The notes: generated by a model not told the origin, from the sequence alone. A DNA stretch of 64,000 nt from Sulfurimonas sp. (GCF_026196735.1 NZ_JAPHUF010000012.1:186001-250000); one strand, 5' to 3'; numbered from the stretch's first letter, positions 35,366 to 44,707 are shown. Numbers and translations are program-made.

Positions 35366-36569
35366 GCTGATACTCAAGATGGCTTGGAAGAACTCATTTA
35401 CAAGACCTGCACGCACACTTCTTGTTATAACAATGATAGCAGTCAGCATGAGTATGATGTTGGCAATTCAAGGCTTATACGATGGTATGGTCAAAAATAT
35501 GGTAGATAAAAACAAAAGAAGTGACAGCGGAGATGTGAGTCTGTATGCAAAAGATTACAGAGTTGAAAAAGATATAAAATATATAATCAAAGATGCTGTA
35601 AAAATGAAAGAGGATATAGAGAAGTTAGAAGGTGTTGAAGCTGTTGTTTTAAGAGTTATGGCAGACGGACTGCTATCAACTGCCAGAAAATCATCTTTTG
35701 CTTCTGTTTACGGTATAGATTTAAAAGCAGAGGAAGAATTTGGAGAGTTTAGCGGGTTTTTAAAAGAAGGTGAGATTAACCTTGATAAACGAGGTGCTGT
35801 TATAGGAATAGAGCTTGCAAAAACACTTAAAGTCGGTATCGGCTCAAAGCTCGTCTTTTCTACCCAAGACACTTTAGGAAACATAAACTCAATTGCTCTA
35901 AAAATCAAAGCCATTGTACAAACTACAAATATCTTGCTTGATTCAAATGCAATATTTGTGGATATTGCATTACTTCACAAATTTTTAGGTACTTCGCCTT
36001 TAGATGCAACGCAGATTGCAGTGATGGGTGAAGATAAAAACTTAGTAAAGCTTCTCAAGGCTAAATACTCAAATCTTGATGTTAAAAGTTTTTTAGAACT
36101 CCAACCTATGATAAAGCAGATGCAGGAGATGATGGTTATATTTAACTCTATTACTTTTTTTATAGTGATGAGTGTTGTTTTTATCGGAATTTTCGGAGTG
36201 GTGTATGTTTCTATACTTGATAGGATTCGTGAGTTTGGCATTGTTCTTGGCATTGGGATGCAGTATAAGTACATAAAAGCTCAGATATTTTTAGAGTCTG
36301 TAATCGTTGGCTTGCTTGGATACATAAGCGGGGCACTGCTTGGGGCTATACTCTTGGTTTATTTGAGAGATTATGGGCTTGATTTGAGTTCTTTTTCGGA
36401 TGCTTTAGAGATGTGGGGTTATGAAGCCATCATTACCGGTACTATAAAAGTCTCATACTTTACTACCACCTTTGTGGCAATATTAGCCGCATCTGTTTTA
36501 AGTGTGCTGATACCCATAAGAAAGATTAAAAAACTAAACCCAATAGATGTTATAAAGGCCGAGAAATGA
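35358..36569 (+). CDS. FtsX/LolE-type ABC permease
   Basis: I take the ATG at 35358 as start (MYKLILKMAWKNSF), overlapping the previous gene by 8 bp; a TTG at 35334 would add eight polar residues. The protein of 403 residues has one N-terminal helix, a periplasmic domain to about 255, and three C-terminal helices with 'SILDRIREFGIVLGIGMQ' as coupling segment. It is the second permease of the exporter. The ATPase gene overlaps its stop by 4 bp. Confidence 0.9.
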   Translation: MYKLILKMAWKNSFTRPARTLLVITMIAVSMSMMLAIQGLYDGMVKNMVDKNKRSDSGDVSLYAKDYRVEKDIKYIIKDAVKMKEDIEKLEGVEAVVLRVMADGLLSTARKSSFASVYGIDLKAEEEFGEFSGFLKEGEINLDKRGAVIGIELAKTLKVGIGSKLVFSTQDTLGNINSIALKIKAIVQTTNILLDSNAIFVDIALLHKFLGTSPLDATQIAVMGEDKNLVKLLKAKYSNLDVKSFLELQPMIKQMQEMMVIFNSITFFIVMSVVFIGIFGVVYVSILDRIREFGIVLGIGMQYKYIKAQIFLESVIVGLLGYISGALLGAILLVYLRDYGLDLSSFSDALEMWGYEAIITGTIKVSYFTTTFVAILAASVLSVLIPIRKIKKLNPIDVIKAEK

Positions 36570-37246
36570 TTAGATTAGAAAATGTAAATAAGTATTTTTA
36601 TAAAGATGACCCAAGAGAAGTTCATGCGTTACGCGATATAAACTTACATGTACAAGAGGGGGAGTTTACACTTTTTAACGGACCCTCAGGATGTGGAAAG
36701 ACAACACTTCTAAATGTTATAGGTGCTCTTGACAGCATAGACAGCGGAAAGATATATCTGGATGATACAGAGATAACAACTTTGAGTGAAGAAGCGCGTA
36801 CTCAGTTGAGACTGACTCAAATGGGCTTTGTATTTCAGTCTTATAATCTTGTTCCGGTTTTAAGCGTGGAAGAAAATATAGGTTTTATTATGAAGCTTCG
36901 AGGTTTTAGTGACAAAGAGATAAGCGAGAGAGTTATGGAAGTTGCATCACTCTTGGAGATAGACAGTAAGCTGAAGCTGCTACCAAATAAACTAAGCGGC
37001 GGACAGCAGCAAAGAGTTGCTGTGGCAAGAGCAGTTGCTGCAAAACCAAAAATAATTTTGGCAGATGAGCCCACCGCAAACCTAGACTCTAAAAACTCGC
37101 AAATTCTAATAGATATGATGAGAGAACTCAATAAAAAAGAGGGTATGAGCATTTTGTTTGCTTCTCATGATAAGCTTATTATGGATAGTGCTCTGAGAGT
37201 TGTAGAGCTTAACGATGGTGCTATAGTAGATGATAATAAACGCTAA
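36566..37246 (+). CDS. LolD-like ABC ATPase
   Basis: The 226-residue ATPase has Walker A 'GPSGCGKTT', Q-loop 'FVFQSYNLVPVLSVEENI', signature '[14 protein letters not shown]', Walker B 'IILADEPTANLD' and switch His 'FASHD'. 'FQSYNLVPVLSVEEN' and 'ADEPTANLDSKNS' are hallmarks of the MacB/LolD/FtsE subgroup, which works with FtsX-fold permeases such as the two encoded just upstream. It energises the export system. The following barrel gene begins 17 bp before its stop. Confidence 0.94.
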   Translation: MIRLENVNKYFYKDDPREVHALRDINLHVQEGEFTLFNGPSGCGKTTLLNVIGALDSIDSGKIYLDDTEITTLSEEARTQLRLTQMGFVFQSYNLVPVLSVEENIGFIMKLRGFSDKEISERVMEVASLLEIDSKLKLLPNKLSGGQQQRVAVARAVAAKPKIILADEPTANLDSKNSQILIDMMRELNKKEGMSILFASHDKLIMDSALRVVELNDGAIVDDNKR

Positions 37247-38381
37247 AATAGCTCTAGTTGGGATTTTACTAGCAAGTTCTTTATTTGGAGAATATGAATA
37301 TAAAGTAGAAAATACAAATATCACTATATCTGAGGGTTCAGCCTATCAAAACAAAACCTACATGTATAACTATAATAGACTTAGGTTTCGTGGGGATTAT
37401 ATAGATGATGGCTACTTTGGTACTCTTATCGCTGATGGCGTAAACTACCTCGGACATAACTATATAAAATCAAGCGAGTTTGAGTACTTAAAATCAACAC
37501 GATCAGATACTCCCTTTACAACTCAATCAAACTTCGAAGATTACGGCGATGGCTCAGTATATGCAAAACTTTACAGGCTTTACGGCGGTTACGAGGACAG
37601 ATACAACAGAGTTGTAGTAGGTTTGCAGAATATATCGATGGGAGTTGGTCGGATTTGGACACCTACAAACCTCTTTAACCATAAAAATGTTTATGCTCTG
37701 GAACCTGACGAGGTTTTTAGTGTTATGGCAGTTTCGTACACAAGACATATAGATGATACCTCACATGTGAGCGTTGTTGTGTCTCAAAAGCGTGACCATA
37801 GTTTTAAATATGCGGCTCGTTATAAAACATTTTTAAATTTTGCTGATTTTGCTTTTAACGCGGTAAGTTCAAACGATACAAAAATGATAGGTTATGAGAT
37901 AGAGGGAAATTTGGCAGATACAGGAGTTTTACTTAGAAGTGAAGGAGCGTTCATAGAAAGCACTTTTAACACACAAGCAGGCGAAGAAAAAGAAGACTTT
38001 TTTCAGGGAATCATCGGAGCTGACTATGGGTTTCAAAATGGCGTAACAGCAGTTATTGAAGCACTATATAGTTCTAGAGAATTTTCATATGATGAGATGG
38101 CTCTAAACCTTGATTCAGAAATAATGTCTAATTTGACTAGCTCACATTTTTATACGGGGCTTACGCTATCATACAGTTTTAACATCTTTTTAGATGCTTC
38201 TTTGCTTTACATAGAAAGCTTTAACGATAAGAACTCCCGTTTTATATCACCCAGTCTTACATATACTCTAAATGATAATAACTCATTTACGCTTGGAGCC
38301 ATGATACAAAACGGAGATAGTGGCAGTGAATTTGGAGCAGTTGATAATACCTACTATTTTAAGTGGGCATTATCATTTTAG
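37230..38381 (+). CDS. Outer-membrane barrel protein of the LolA/ABC operon
   Basis: The 383-residue product starts at an ATG inside the ATPase gene (17-bp overlap). It has a signal peptide (about 1-20, 'KIALVGILLASSLFGEYEY') and an alternating-strand barrel that ends in 'YYFKWALSF' with a C-terminal Phe. I recognise no named family. Being last in an operon with a LolA-like carrier and an FtsX-type exporter, it may be the outer-membrane end of a lipid or lipoprotein route or a substrate of it. Both readings are inferred. Confidence 0.78.
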   Translation: MIINAKIALVGILLASSLFGEYEYKVENTNITISEGSAYQNKTYMYNYNRLRFRGDYIDDGYFGTLIADGVNYLGHNYIKSSEFEYLKSTRSDTPFTTQSNFEDYGDGSVYAKLYRLYGGYEDRYNRVVVGLQNISMGVGRIWTPTNLFNHKNVYALEPDEVFSVMAVSYTRHIDDTSHVSVVVSQKRDHSFKYAARYKTFLNFADFAFNAVSSNDTKMIGYEIEGNLADTGVLLRSEGAFIESTFNTQAGEEKEDFFQGIIGADYGFQNGVTAVIEALYSSREFSYDEMALNLDSEIMSNLTSSHFYTGLTLSYSFNIFLDASLLYIESFNDKNSRFISPSLTYTLNDNNSFTLGAMIQNGDSGSEFGAVDNTYYFKWALSF

Positions 38382-38388
38382 GAAAGGA

Positions 38389-40044
38389 CTAAAACGCTCT
38401 GTTTAAAGCACAAAAGAGTGCTTTGATTGAAGCTGTTGCAATGTCGTTATCTGAACCCACACCAAAACAAGATATTGTGTCGGCTGTTTGTATTTCTATG
38501 TAAGCAACCGCTTCTGCAGAACTTTTATCTCCAAGAGAGTGCTCTGCATATGAGTTTATGGTAAATTCATTTTGATAATCTTTCATCAATGCTTTTTTAC
38601 AGGCATCAACAGGACCGTTTCCTTCACCATCTGCCACAATCTCTTCGCCGTTATAGATATATGTCAAAGTACATTTTGACACACCCTTAACAGATGTTAA
38701 AGTAAAGTCTACTAAAGATACATGTTCTTTAATATTAAAATAATTCTCTTTAAAAATATCAAATATCTCATCAGCACTTAACTCTATGCCTTTTGCATCA
38801 CTTACCGCTTGGACTAGCTTACCTACTTCAGGATGCATTGCTTTTGGCAGTTGATAACCAAAGTTGTTGTCCAAGATATAGGCTACTCCGCCTTTTCCAG
38901 ATTGTGAGTTGATACGGATTATGCTCTCATAAGTTCTTCCAACATCCTCTGGGTCTATAGGTAAATATGGAACTTCCCAGTGGCTCTCAGGAGTATTCTT
39001 TCTGTGAGCTAAGCCTTTGTTTATCGCATCTTGATGAGAACCTGAAAATGCAGTATAGACTAGTTCTCCTACATATGGATGACGAGCGTGAGTTACCATC
39101 TCTGTGCATCTCTCTACAACTTCTAAAACCTCATTTATATCTGAAAAGTCTAGCTTAGGGTCAACCCCTTGAGTTAACATGTTAAGAGCAAGTGTGATGA
39201 TGTCAACATTGCCTGTTCTTTCGCCATTACTCAAAAGTGTACCCTCAACTCTATCAGCTCCAGCTAATAATGCCAACTCTGTAGCAGCTATACTTGTCCC
39301 ACGGTCATTATGAGTATGAGTTGAGATAATCACATTTTCTCTGTTATCCAAATGATTTGCCATCCACTCTATCTGGTCTGCATATACATTTGGCGTAGCC
39401 ATCTCTACAGTTGCCGGCAGGTTTATGATGACTTTTCTAGTATCGCTTATGCCCCAGCGAGCAGTTACAGCATTTGAAATCTCTGCAGCAAATTCCAGCT
39501 CTGTTCCAGTAAAACTCTCAGGTGAATACTCTAAGAAAATCTCTCCGTCATGCTCTTTTTCATACTTTTTAACTAAATCAACACCTTTAAGTGCAAGGGC
39601 AATTATCTCTTCTTTGCTTTTTTTAAACACTATTTTTCTTTGAGCAGTAGAAGTTGAGTTGTAAAGATGAACAGTTGCTTTTTTAACACCTTTTAATGAC
39701 TCAAATGTTTTAGCTATTAGATGTTCTCGTGCTTGGACAAGAACCTGAATAGTTACATCATCAGGAATAAGCTTATCATCAACCAAACGGCGTAAAAAGT
39801 CAAATTCTACTGCAGAAGCTGATGGAAATCCAACCTCTATCTCTTTAAACCCGAGCTTAAGTAAGAGTGCAAATAATTCAAGTTTTTTATCCATGTCCAT
39901 TGGGTTGATAAGTGCTTGATTACCATCGCGTAAATCTACACTACACCACGCAGGAGCTTTTGTTATAGTTTTATTTGGCCAAGTACGATTTGGCAAATCT
40001 ATTTGTGGATATGGGCGATATTTGCCCGTTTGAATATTCTTCAC
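38389..40044 (-). CDS. leuA: 2-isopropylmalate synthase
   Basis: The 551-residue enzyme condenses acetyl-CoA with 2-oxoisovalerate, the first step of leucine synthesis. It starts at GTG behind AAGGA. The N-terminal 'YRPYPQIDLPNRTWPNKTITKAPAWCSVDLRDGNQAL' region shows the DRE-TIM-type metal site ('DLRDGNQ') and the longer class II LeuA form, while 'STHTHNDRGTS' supplies metal-binding His. A C-terminal allosteric LeuA_dimer domain covers about 430-551, so leucine feedback control is expected. It converges on the barrel gene with an 8-bp gap. Confidence 0.95.
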   Translation of the reverse strand: MKNIQTGKYRPYPQIDLPNRTWPNKTITKAPAWCSVDLRDGNQALINPMDMDKKLELFALLLKLGFKEIEVGFPSASAVEFDFLRRLVDDKLIPDDVTIQVLVQAREHLIAKTFESLKGVKKATVHLYNSTSTAQRKIVFKKSKEEIIALALKGVDLVKKYEKEHDGEIFLEYSPESFTGTELEFAAEISNAVTARWGISDTRKVIINLPATVEMATPNVYADQIEWMANHLDNRENVIISTHTHNDRGTSIAATELALLAGADRVEGTLLSNGERTGNVDIITLALNMLTQGVDPKLDFSDINEVLEVVERCTEMVTHARHPYVGELVYTAFSGSHQDAINKGLAHRKNTPESHWEVPYLPIDPEDVGRTYESIIRINSQSGKGGVAYILDNNFGYQLPKAMHPEVGKLVQAVSDAKGIELSADEIFDIFKENYFNIKEHVSLVDFTLTSVKGVSKCTLTYIYNGEEIVADGEGNGPVDACKKALMKDYQNEFTINSYAEHSLGDKSSAEAVAYIEIQTADTISCFGVGSDNDIATASIKALFCALNRAF

Positions 40045-40103
40045 GAATAATCCTTTTTGACTTGAAAATTTGATAGCACTCTTACATATCTATCATAAAT
40101 GGA

Positions 40104-40109
40104 ATTATA
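40104..40109 (-). promoter_or_regulatory. -10 element of leuA
   Basis: On the minus strand a TATAAT preceded by GA lies about 60 bp before the leuA GTG, within the gap to the histidine kinase gene. No leader peptide or attenuator was recognised in the leader. Confidence 0.5.
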
Positions 40110-40147
40110 TCAAATTTGTGGTTATATAATGTTTAGCGATTTTGAAG

Positions 40148-41104
40148 CTATTGTGTTGGGATACGAAGTTTAAAACAAGCGCCTCTGTTTAAATTTTCCA
40201 CAGAGAGCGAACCGTCGAATTTTTGTGCAATTTGTGTGCTCATATATAGACCGATGCCGGTGCCCTTTCCAATCTCTTTTGTTGTTACCTCGGGCTTAAA
40301 AATATCTTTTATAACATTGTTTGGAATACCGCCTGCAGTGTCCTCGATATCTAAGTTTATGTAGCTTTGCTCTTTATAAAAGCTTATATTTATATATCGC
40401 TCTTTAATATCTCTTTCGTTAAATGCATCTTTTGCATTATTGATTATATTAAGAACCAAATGCTTGAACTCGTTTTCTATTCCATAAATAATAATTTCTT
40501 TATCGCTTTTAATATTTATGTTTATATTGTTTTTCATAAATTCATCATTTACCAAAAGCATAACAGATTGGACACAGCGTTTAATTCCAAAATTTTCTTT
40601 AGTCTCTTTTGGTCTGAAAAAATTTCTAAACTCATTAAGCGTTGTAACCATATGCTCGATTTGAGTCTGTGTGTTAAGGGAGAGTTCATCTACATAAGCT
40701 TGATCTACATCTCCGGTTCTGAAATCATCAACTAACATGTCAGACATCATAGATAGAGCGTTTAATGGCTGCTTCCATTGATGTGCAACAGCGTCCATCA
40801 TCTCGCCCATAGCAGCCATTTTTGCCTGCTGTTCATACCGTTTGTAGTTTTTTTTACCGATGTTTACTTCTATTTCAATGCGCTCTTCTAGTTCACGATT
40901 TAAACTGTCCAATTCTTTTTGACGAGCATCATATCTCTCTAAAAAAACATCAAGCAGTATATCTAAGTCGGCACGGTGAGTGGAATGAGCACTCTGCCTT
41001 ACAGCGTCAAGCAACTCTTTGGTATTGAGGTGATAGTACTCACCTTTTGGATTTTTTCGGCGTTTAATTTCTATTGTAGGCTGTGAAAAAGGATTTTTAT
41101 TCAT
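40148..41104 (-). CDS. Soluble sensor histidine kinase
   Basis: The 318-residue kinase has no membrane segment. The N-terminal 105 residues are helical and charged and probably form a coiled coil (about 60-100). The H-box 'AVAHQWKQPLNALSMMSDML' with His108 is the form common in Campylobacterota. The N-box 'NIINNAKDAF', G1 'DTAGGIP' and G2 'GKGTGIGLYMS' are intact. No response regulator is adjacent, so it is an orphan here. It lies between leuA and glnA, but no link to nitrogen control can be read from the sequence. Confidence 0.9.
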   Translation of the reverse strand: MNKNPFSQPTIEIKRRKNPKGEYYHLNTKELLDAVRQSAHSTHRADLDILLDVFLERYDARQKELDSLNRELEERIEIEVNIGKKNYKRYEQQAKMAAMGEMMDAVAHQWKQPLNALSMMSDMLVDDFRTGDVDQAYVDELSLNTQTQIEHMVTTLNEFRNFFRPKETKENFGIKRCVQSVMLLVNDEFMKNNININIKSDKEIIIYGIENEFKHLVLNIINNAKDAFNERDIKERYINISFYKEQSYINLDIEDTAGGIPNNVIKDIFKPEVTTKEIGKGTGIGLYMSTQIAQKFDGSLSVENLNRGACFKLRIPTQ

Positions 41105-41173
41105 AATATATTATTATATCGAAGTTGCGTAAGAATTTTATAAGAAGTTTAAATATTTTTTGATTTTTGTGAG

Positions 41174-41199
41174 AAAAAGCGAGCAGAAGCTCACTTTTT
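41174..41199 (-). terminator. Intrinsic terminator of glnA
   Basis: An 11-bp stem (AAAAAGCGAGC / GCTCACTTTTT) with a 4-base loop lies 6 bp after the glnA stop. The single mismatch becomes a G-U pair in the minus-strand RNA, which ends in a run of U, so it should act on glnA transcripts. Confidence 0.8.
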
Positions 41200-41204
41200 C
41201 ATGG

Positions 41205-42635
41205 CTAGCATTGATAAGTTGTTTTAAACTCATAGGCAGTTGGACGACCTTCATCTGGCCATACATCACGCGCAAATCTATAGTGTTGGTAAGCGTTAAT
41301 AAACTCTTTTGTAAACACAGGCTGCAAAAACTCATTGTCACGAATAAGAGCTTCTAGCGAACCACGAAGCGTATGAGGCATTTGAGGGATTTTTTTCTCG
41401 CGAATCTCATCAAGAGAAAGCTCAAATAAATCTTCATCCATTGGACCAATAGGAATATCTTTATTTTGAATACCATCAAGACCAGCCATCATCATTACAG
41501 CAAATGCAAGGTAAGGACAAGCAGTAGAATCCGGGAAACGCATCTCTACACGAGTAGCCATTTCGCCCGCACCGTAAGGGATACGACAAGCAGCTGAACG
41601 ATTTTGAGAAGAGTAAGTCAAAATGCTTGGAGCTTCAAAACCAGGGATAAGTCTTTTGTATGAGTTAGTTGAAGGGTTAGTAAACGCTGCAACTGCACGA
41701 GCATGTTTAAAGATACCGGCTGTATAGTTAAGTGCCATTTCAGAAAGGTTAGCATAATTTCCTTCTTGATAGAAAAGGTTTTTACCGTCTTTCCATAATG
41801 ATTGGTGAACATGCATACCGTTACCATTGTCGCCATAAAGAGGTTTTGGCATAAATGTAGCAGTTTTACCATTTAAGTGAGCTACCATCTTAATTACATA
41901 TTTGTATTTTTGAACATTATCAGCAGCACCGATTATGTCAGAGAAAACTATACCAATTTCGTGTTGACCTTGAGCAACTTCGTGGTGACCAAGAACAACT
42001 TCAAGACCAACTTGCTCTAAAACCTGCATCATCTCAGCACGGATATCTACAGCAGAATCAGTTGGTGCAACTGGGAAGTAACCACCTTTTGTTCCAGGTC
42101 TGTGACCTGTATTGTACATATCTGGATATGGATTATTTGAATTCCACTCACCCTCTTCAGTATCAACTTTATAACCAGATTCATTGATATTATCAACAAA
42201 AGTTACAGAGTCAAACATAAAAAACTCATTTTCCGGACCAAAGTATGCAGTGTCTGCTATTCCTAATGATTCTGCATGTTTAAGTGCAGCTTTTGCAATT
42301 GAACGAGGACATCTCTCATAAGCTTGTTTTTTATAAATATCGTAAACATCACAAAATACGATTATTGTTGGGTCTGCAGTAAATGGGTCTAAAAAAGCAG
42401 TAGCTATATCAGGCTTAAGCAGCATATCAGATTTATTTATTGGCTGCCATGCTTCAACCGAAGAACCATCAAAAGGCAATCCATTTTCTAATTGAGCAGT
42501 ACTAACAGCACTCATTCTATAGCTGATATGATGCCATGTACCTTTAATGTCTGTAAATCTAAAGTCTACAAATCCAACATCATTTTCTTCACAAAAAGCA
42601 AAAAACTCTTCTGTATTATTAACAAATTTTCCCAT
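41205..42635 (-). CDS. glnA: Glutamine synthetase type I
   Basis: The 476-residue enzyme makes glutamine from glutamate, ammonia and ATP. Motifs include '[11 protein letters not shown]' at residue 53-63, '[10 protein letters not shown]' (metal-binding Glu), '[18 protein letters not shown]', '[17 protein letters not shown]' and 'NRSAACRIP'. Length is that of GSI. It starts behind AGGAGA. The upstream 228-bp gap (42636-42863) is very AT-rich and contains an imperfect palindrome near 42690-42722 but no recognisable NtrC site or glnB/amtB gene. It appears to be transcribed alone. Confidence 0.97.
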   Translation of the reverse strand: MGKFVNNTEEFFAFCEENDVGFVDFRFTDIKGTWHHISYRMSAVSTAQLENGLPFDGSSVEAWQPINKSDMLLKPDIATAFLDPFTADPTIIVFCDVYDIYKKQAYERCPRSIAKAALKHAESLGIADTAYFGPENEFFMFDSVTFVDNINESGYKVDTEEGEWNSNNPYPDMYNTGHRPGTKGGYFPVAPTDSAVDIRAEMMQVLEQVGLEVVLGHHEVAQGQHEIGIVFSDIIGAADNVQKYKYVIKMVAHLNGKTATFMPKPLYGDNGNGMHVHQSLWKDGKNLFYQEGNYANLSEMALNYTAGIFKHARAVAAFTNPSTNSYKRLIPGFEAPSILTYSSQNRSAACRIPYGAGEMATRVEMRFPDSTACPYLAFAVMMMAGLDGIQNKDIPIGPMDEDLFELSLDEIREKKIPQMPHTLRGSLEALIRDNEFLQPVFTKEFINAYQHYRFARDVWPDEGRPTAYEFKTTYQC

Positions 42636-42832
42636 TCATTTCTCCTGAATTTAATCTTTTGTTAGTATATCTGATTTCAACTCAATAAAGTAATAATCAA
42701 TGATTAAAAATTAATCAATTATTATGTTGTTTCATATAGTTATACAGATTTTGCGGTGTCATATATAGAATATATTATTTTATTTAAATGGCTGAGATTT
42801 TAGTTTTTAAATCATTTTAGCTAAGATTGAGA

Positions 42833-42838
42833 TATAAT
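42833..42838 (+). promoter_or_regulatory. -10 element of the nucleotidyltransferase-like gene
   Basis: A consensus TATAAT lies 26 bp before the ATG at 42864, and a GGAGGG ribosome-binding site is in between. It supports independent transcription of this gene. Confidence 0.5.
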
Positions 42839-42863
42839 TTAATCTATTAAATTTGGAGGGTAT

Positions 42864-43604
42864 ATGGTTTACGATTTTTGGAAAGATTATGAAGAATTAC
42901 TCTCTTATGAACAAGCATCTCTATTGGATTATCGATTAGATAATATAGCTATTAAATTAAACGAGTTTTTTCAAAGAATGATCATAACAAATGTGAAAAA
43001 AAGATATATTAAGATTTTTCTTGCAGGTTCTTGTTTAAAAGCTGACTCATTTAGAGATTTGGATATGTTTTTTCCCTCCAATGAAGATAGAGAACTTTTA
43101 AATAGTGCTATGAATCAAGATTTTTTTGAATATGAGAACAACTCATATACATACAAATATAAAAATGATATATATCAGCTTGTTTTTCGAGAGAGGTTTG
43201 AAAATGCCACTTTAAAAGAGCTTGTGGACGGGTTTGATTTTGATTCGACAAAGATAGCTTTTGAATGTAAGTATGATACAAAAAAGAGACTTTTTAGTAT
43301 CATGAAGTGTGATATGAGAATGGAGTTTATAAACTATATCAATACTAGAATTAATCATCTCACAAGAGTTAGTGTAAATCCATTTGTATCACTACAGCGA
43401 GCTATTTATTTTTTGAAGCGCGGTGATGATGTTCCTTATGAGGTTTTTCTTCAGGTTTGCTCAAGTATTGCGGATTTGAAAGTAGAAAATGACAAAGACA
43501 TATCTAAACATTTTAAAAATCTACAGGGAAATCCAAACAAATTGAGCAATATAAAAGATGCAATTGCGCATTATATTGATGACCAAAAAGACAACAATAA
43601 TTAA
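42864..43604 (+). CDS. Nucleotidyltransferase-like protein of unknown function
   Basis: The 246-residue product has an N-terminal region with 'IKIFLAGSCLKADSFRDLDMFFPS' near residue 50, which matches the Gly-Ser...Asp-x-Asp metal site of the polymerase-beta-type nucleotidyltransferase fold. A later segment 'VSVNPFVSLQRAIYFLKRG' recalls the helix that follows the catalytic head in tRNA nucleotidyltransferases and poly(A) polymerases. The protein is too short for a CCA-adding enzyme. No toxin-antitoxin partner lies beside it. The substrate is unknown. A strong ribosome-binding site precedes it and a hairpin follows. Confidence 0.72.
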   Translation: MVYDFWKDYEELLSYEQASLLDYRLDNIAIKLNEFFQRMIITNVKKRYIKIFLAGSCLKADSFRDLDMFFPSNEDRELLNSAMNQDFFEYENNSYTYKYKNDIYQLVFRERFENATLKELVDGFDFDSTKIAFECKYDTKKRLFSIMKCDMRMEFINYINTRINHLTRVSVNPFVSLQRAIYFLKRGDDVPYEVFLQVCSSIADLKVENDKDISKHFKNLQGNPNKLSNIKDAIAHYIDDQKDNNN

Positions 43605-43652
43605 TAAATGAACTGTAATCGATATTATATTTATTTATGGGAGCAGAGCACG

Positions 43653-43670
43653 ACGCTACTACAGCGTTTT
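43653..43670 (+). terminator. Intrinsic terminator after the nucleotidyltransferase-like gene
   Basis: A 5-bp stem (ACGCT / AGCGT) with a 5-base loop is followed by TTTGTTG. The stem is short but GC-rich for this genome. Confidence 0.5.
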
Positions 43671-43757
43671 GTTGACAAATTGTAATAAATCATATATAAT
43701 GATTATAATTTATTACTATTTGTTAAGTGATAAGTGAATTAACTTAAGGAGCTGCCT

Positions 43758-43991
43758 ATGGCAAAAGTTTTAAAGAAAAAAGTTGTAAAAAAAGTGGCTA
43801 AAAAAGCTGTTAAAAAAGCAGTAGCTAAAAAAGCAATAGATAAAAAAGCTGCAAAGAAAGTAACTAAGAAAATCGTTAAAGTTGCTAAAAAGAAAAAACC
43901 GACAGCTAAAAAAGATGTTAAAAAAGTGGCTAAAAAAGTAGTAAAAAAAGCTGCGTCTAAAAAAGCTGTAAAAAAACCAACTAAGAAATAA
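43758..43991 (+). CDS. Histone H1-like Lys/Ala-rich basic protein
   Basis: The 77-residue product is almost entirely Lys, Ala and Val in imperfect 'K-K-(A/V)-x-K-K' repeats, like the C-terminal tail of histone H1 and the small basic nucleoid proteins Hc1/AlgP type. It starts behind TAAGGAG. A protein of this kind would bind DNA, RNA or polyphosphate nonspecifically. It converges on phoU and lies in the phosphate gene cluster, but no Pho box is visible upstream. The antisense frame is a shadow of its low-complexity sequence. Confidence 0.82.
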   Translation: MAKVLKKKVVKKVAKKAVKKAVAKKAIDKKAAKKVTKKIVKVAKKKKPTAKKDVKKVAKKVVKKAASKKAVKKPTKK

Positions 43992-44001
43992 TTTCTTAGT
44001 T
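43979..44001 (-). terminator. Intrinsic terminator serving phoU
   Basis: A perfect 10-bp inverted repeat (AACTAAGAAA / TTTCTTAGTT, 3-base loop) spans the stop codon of the histone-like gene. Read on the minus strand it is followed by GGTTTTTTT, so it should terminate the pst-phoU transcript inside the neighbouring coding sequence. Confidence 0.7.
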
Positions 44002-44012
44002 CATTCGGGGGA

Positions 44013-44684
44013 TTAGCTATAAACGCTAATCTCCCCACCTTCGTTAGCATACATCATTAAGTTTGCTATGTTTACACTTCTATCACATGAACGCTCAAGT
44101 TTACGAAGAGTTCCTAGAACTTTTACATACTCTATAGAAAGCTCTTTTTCCCCTATTATTTGGTTCAATATATCTTTTTCAAGAACTGAAAACAGATCGT
44201 CATTCATGCTCTCTTCAACAACAACTTTGCGATAGTTGTCTTCAAAATTACACTTATCATTTTGATTAAAGCACTCTAGGATATATTTTAGAGCATTAAT
44301 TGTACTTTTATGAAGAAGTATGATGCTTGGTTTTAAAGGTGACAAATCACAGCCACTTTGTTCATGTTCTTTCATTCGACGAGAATACTTTTTTACTCCC
44401 TCACCAATAAGAACAATCTCATTAGTCATCTTAAGGTAAGCCACTAAAAAGCGAAGTTCTTTCGCCTCAGGACCAAAAAGGGCAAAAGTTTTGATAATCT
44501 CATTATCAATAGCATCACCTTGCGCACCTATCTTGCTAAGGTTAGTTTGAACCTCTTTGTATTTTGCTTCATCACTATTTTTACAAGCCTCTAAAGACAT
44601 CTCATTAGCAGTTGTTATAGTTTGTAATAGTGAACGAATTTTTTCTCTTATTTCATCAATTTTGTTATCGTATTTTGTTGACAT
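44013..44684 (-). CDS. phoU: PhoU-family phosphate signalling protein
   Basis: The 223-residue all-helical product is made of two PhoU-type three-helix bundles ('IDEIREKIRSLLQTITTANEMSLEACKN...', then 'LLHKSTINALKYIL...ERSCDRSVNIANLMMY'). The final 'RSCDRSVNIAN' corresponds to the conserved metal-binding 'ER-x-x-D-x-x-x-N-I' motif. PhoU connects the Pst transporter to the phosphate two-component system and restrains uptake. It follows pstB by 23 bp at the end of the pstCAB operon. Confidence 0.88.
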   Translation of the reverse strand: MSTKYDNKIDEIREKIRSLLQTITTANEMSLEACKNSDEAKYKEVQTNLSKIGAQGDAIDNEIIKTFALFGPEAKELRFLVAYLKMTNEIVLIGEGVKKYSRRMKEHEQSGCDLSPLKPSIILLHKSTINALKYILECFNQNDKCNFEDNYRKVVVEESMNDDLFSVLEKDILNQIIGEKELSIEYVKVLGTLRKLERSCDRSVNIANLMMYANEGGEISVYS

Positions 44685-44707
44685 GTCAACTCCTTTTATT
44701 ATTTTTA

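Noticed and set aside
42690-42722. Imperfect AT-rich palindrome upstream of glnA
   Set aside because: It consists only of A and T runs with few G or C and matches no known nitrogen-control site; chance is likely in such composition.
44007-44036. Second inverted repeat (GGGGGATTAGC / GCTAATCTCCCC) next to the phoU end
   Set aside because: It has a bulge, overlaps phoU coding sequence and lacks a T-run on either strand, so I do not call it a terminator.
43739-44050. Minus-strand frame rich in Phe, Leu and Ala opposite the histone-like gene
   Set aside because: It is the complement of a Lys/Ala codon run and would overlap the phoU end; low-complexity shadow, not a membrane protein.
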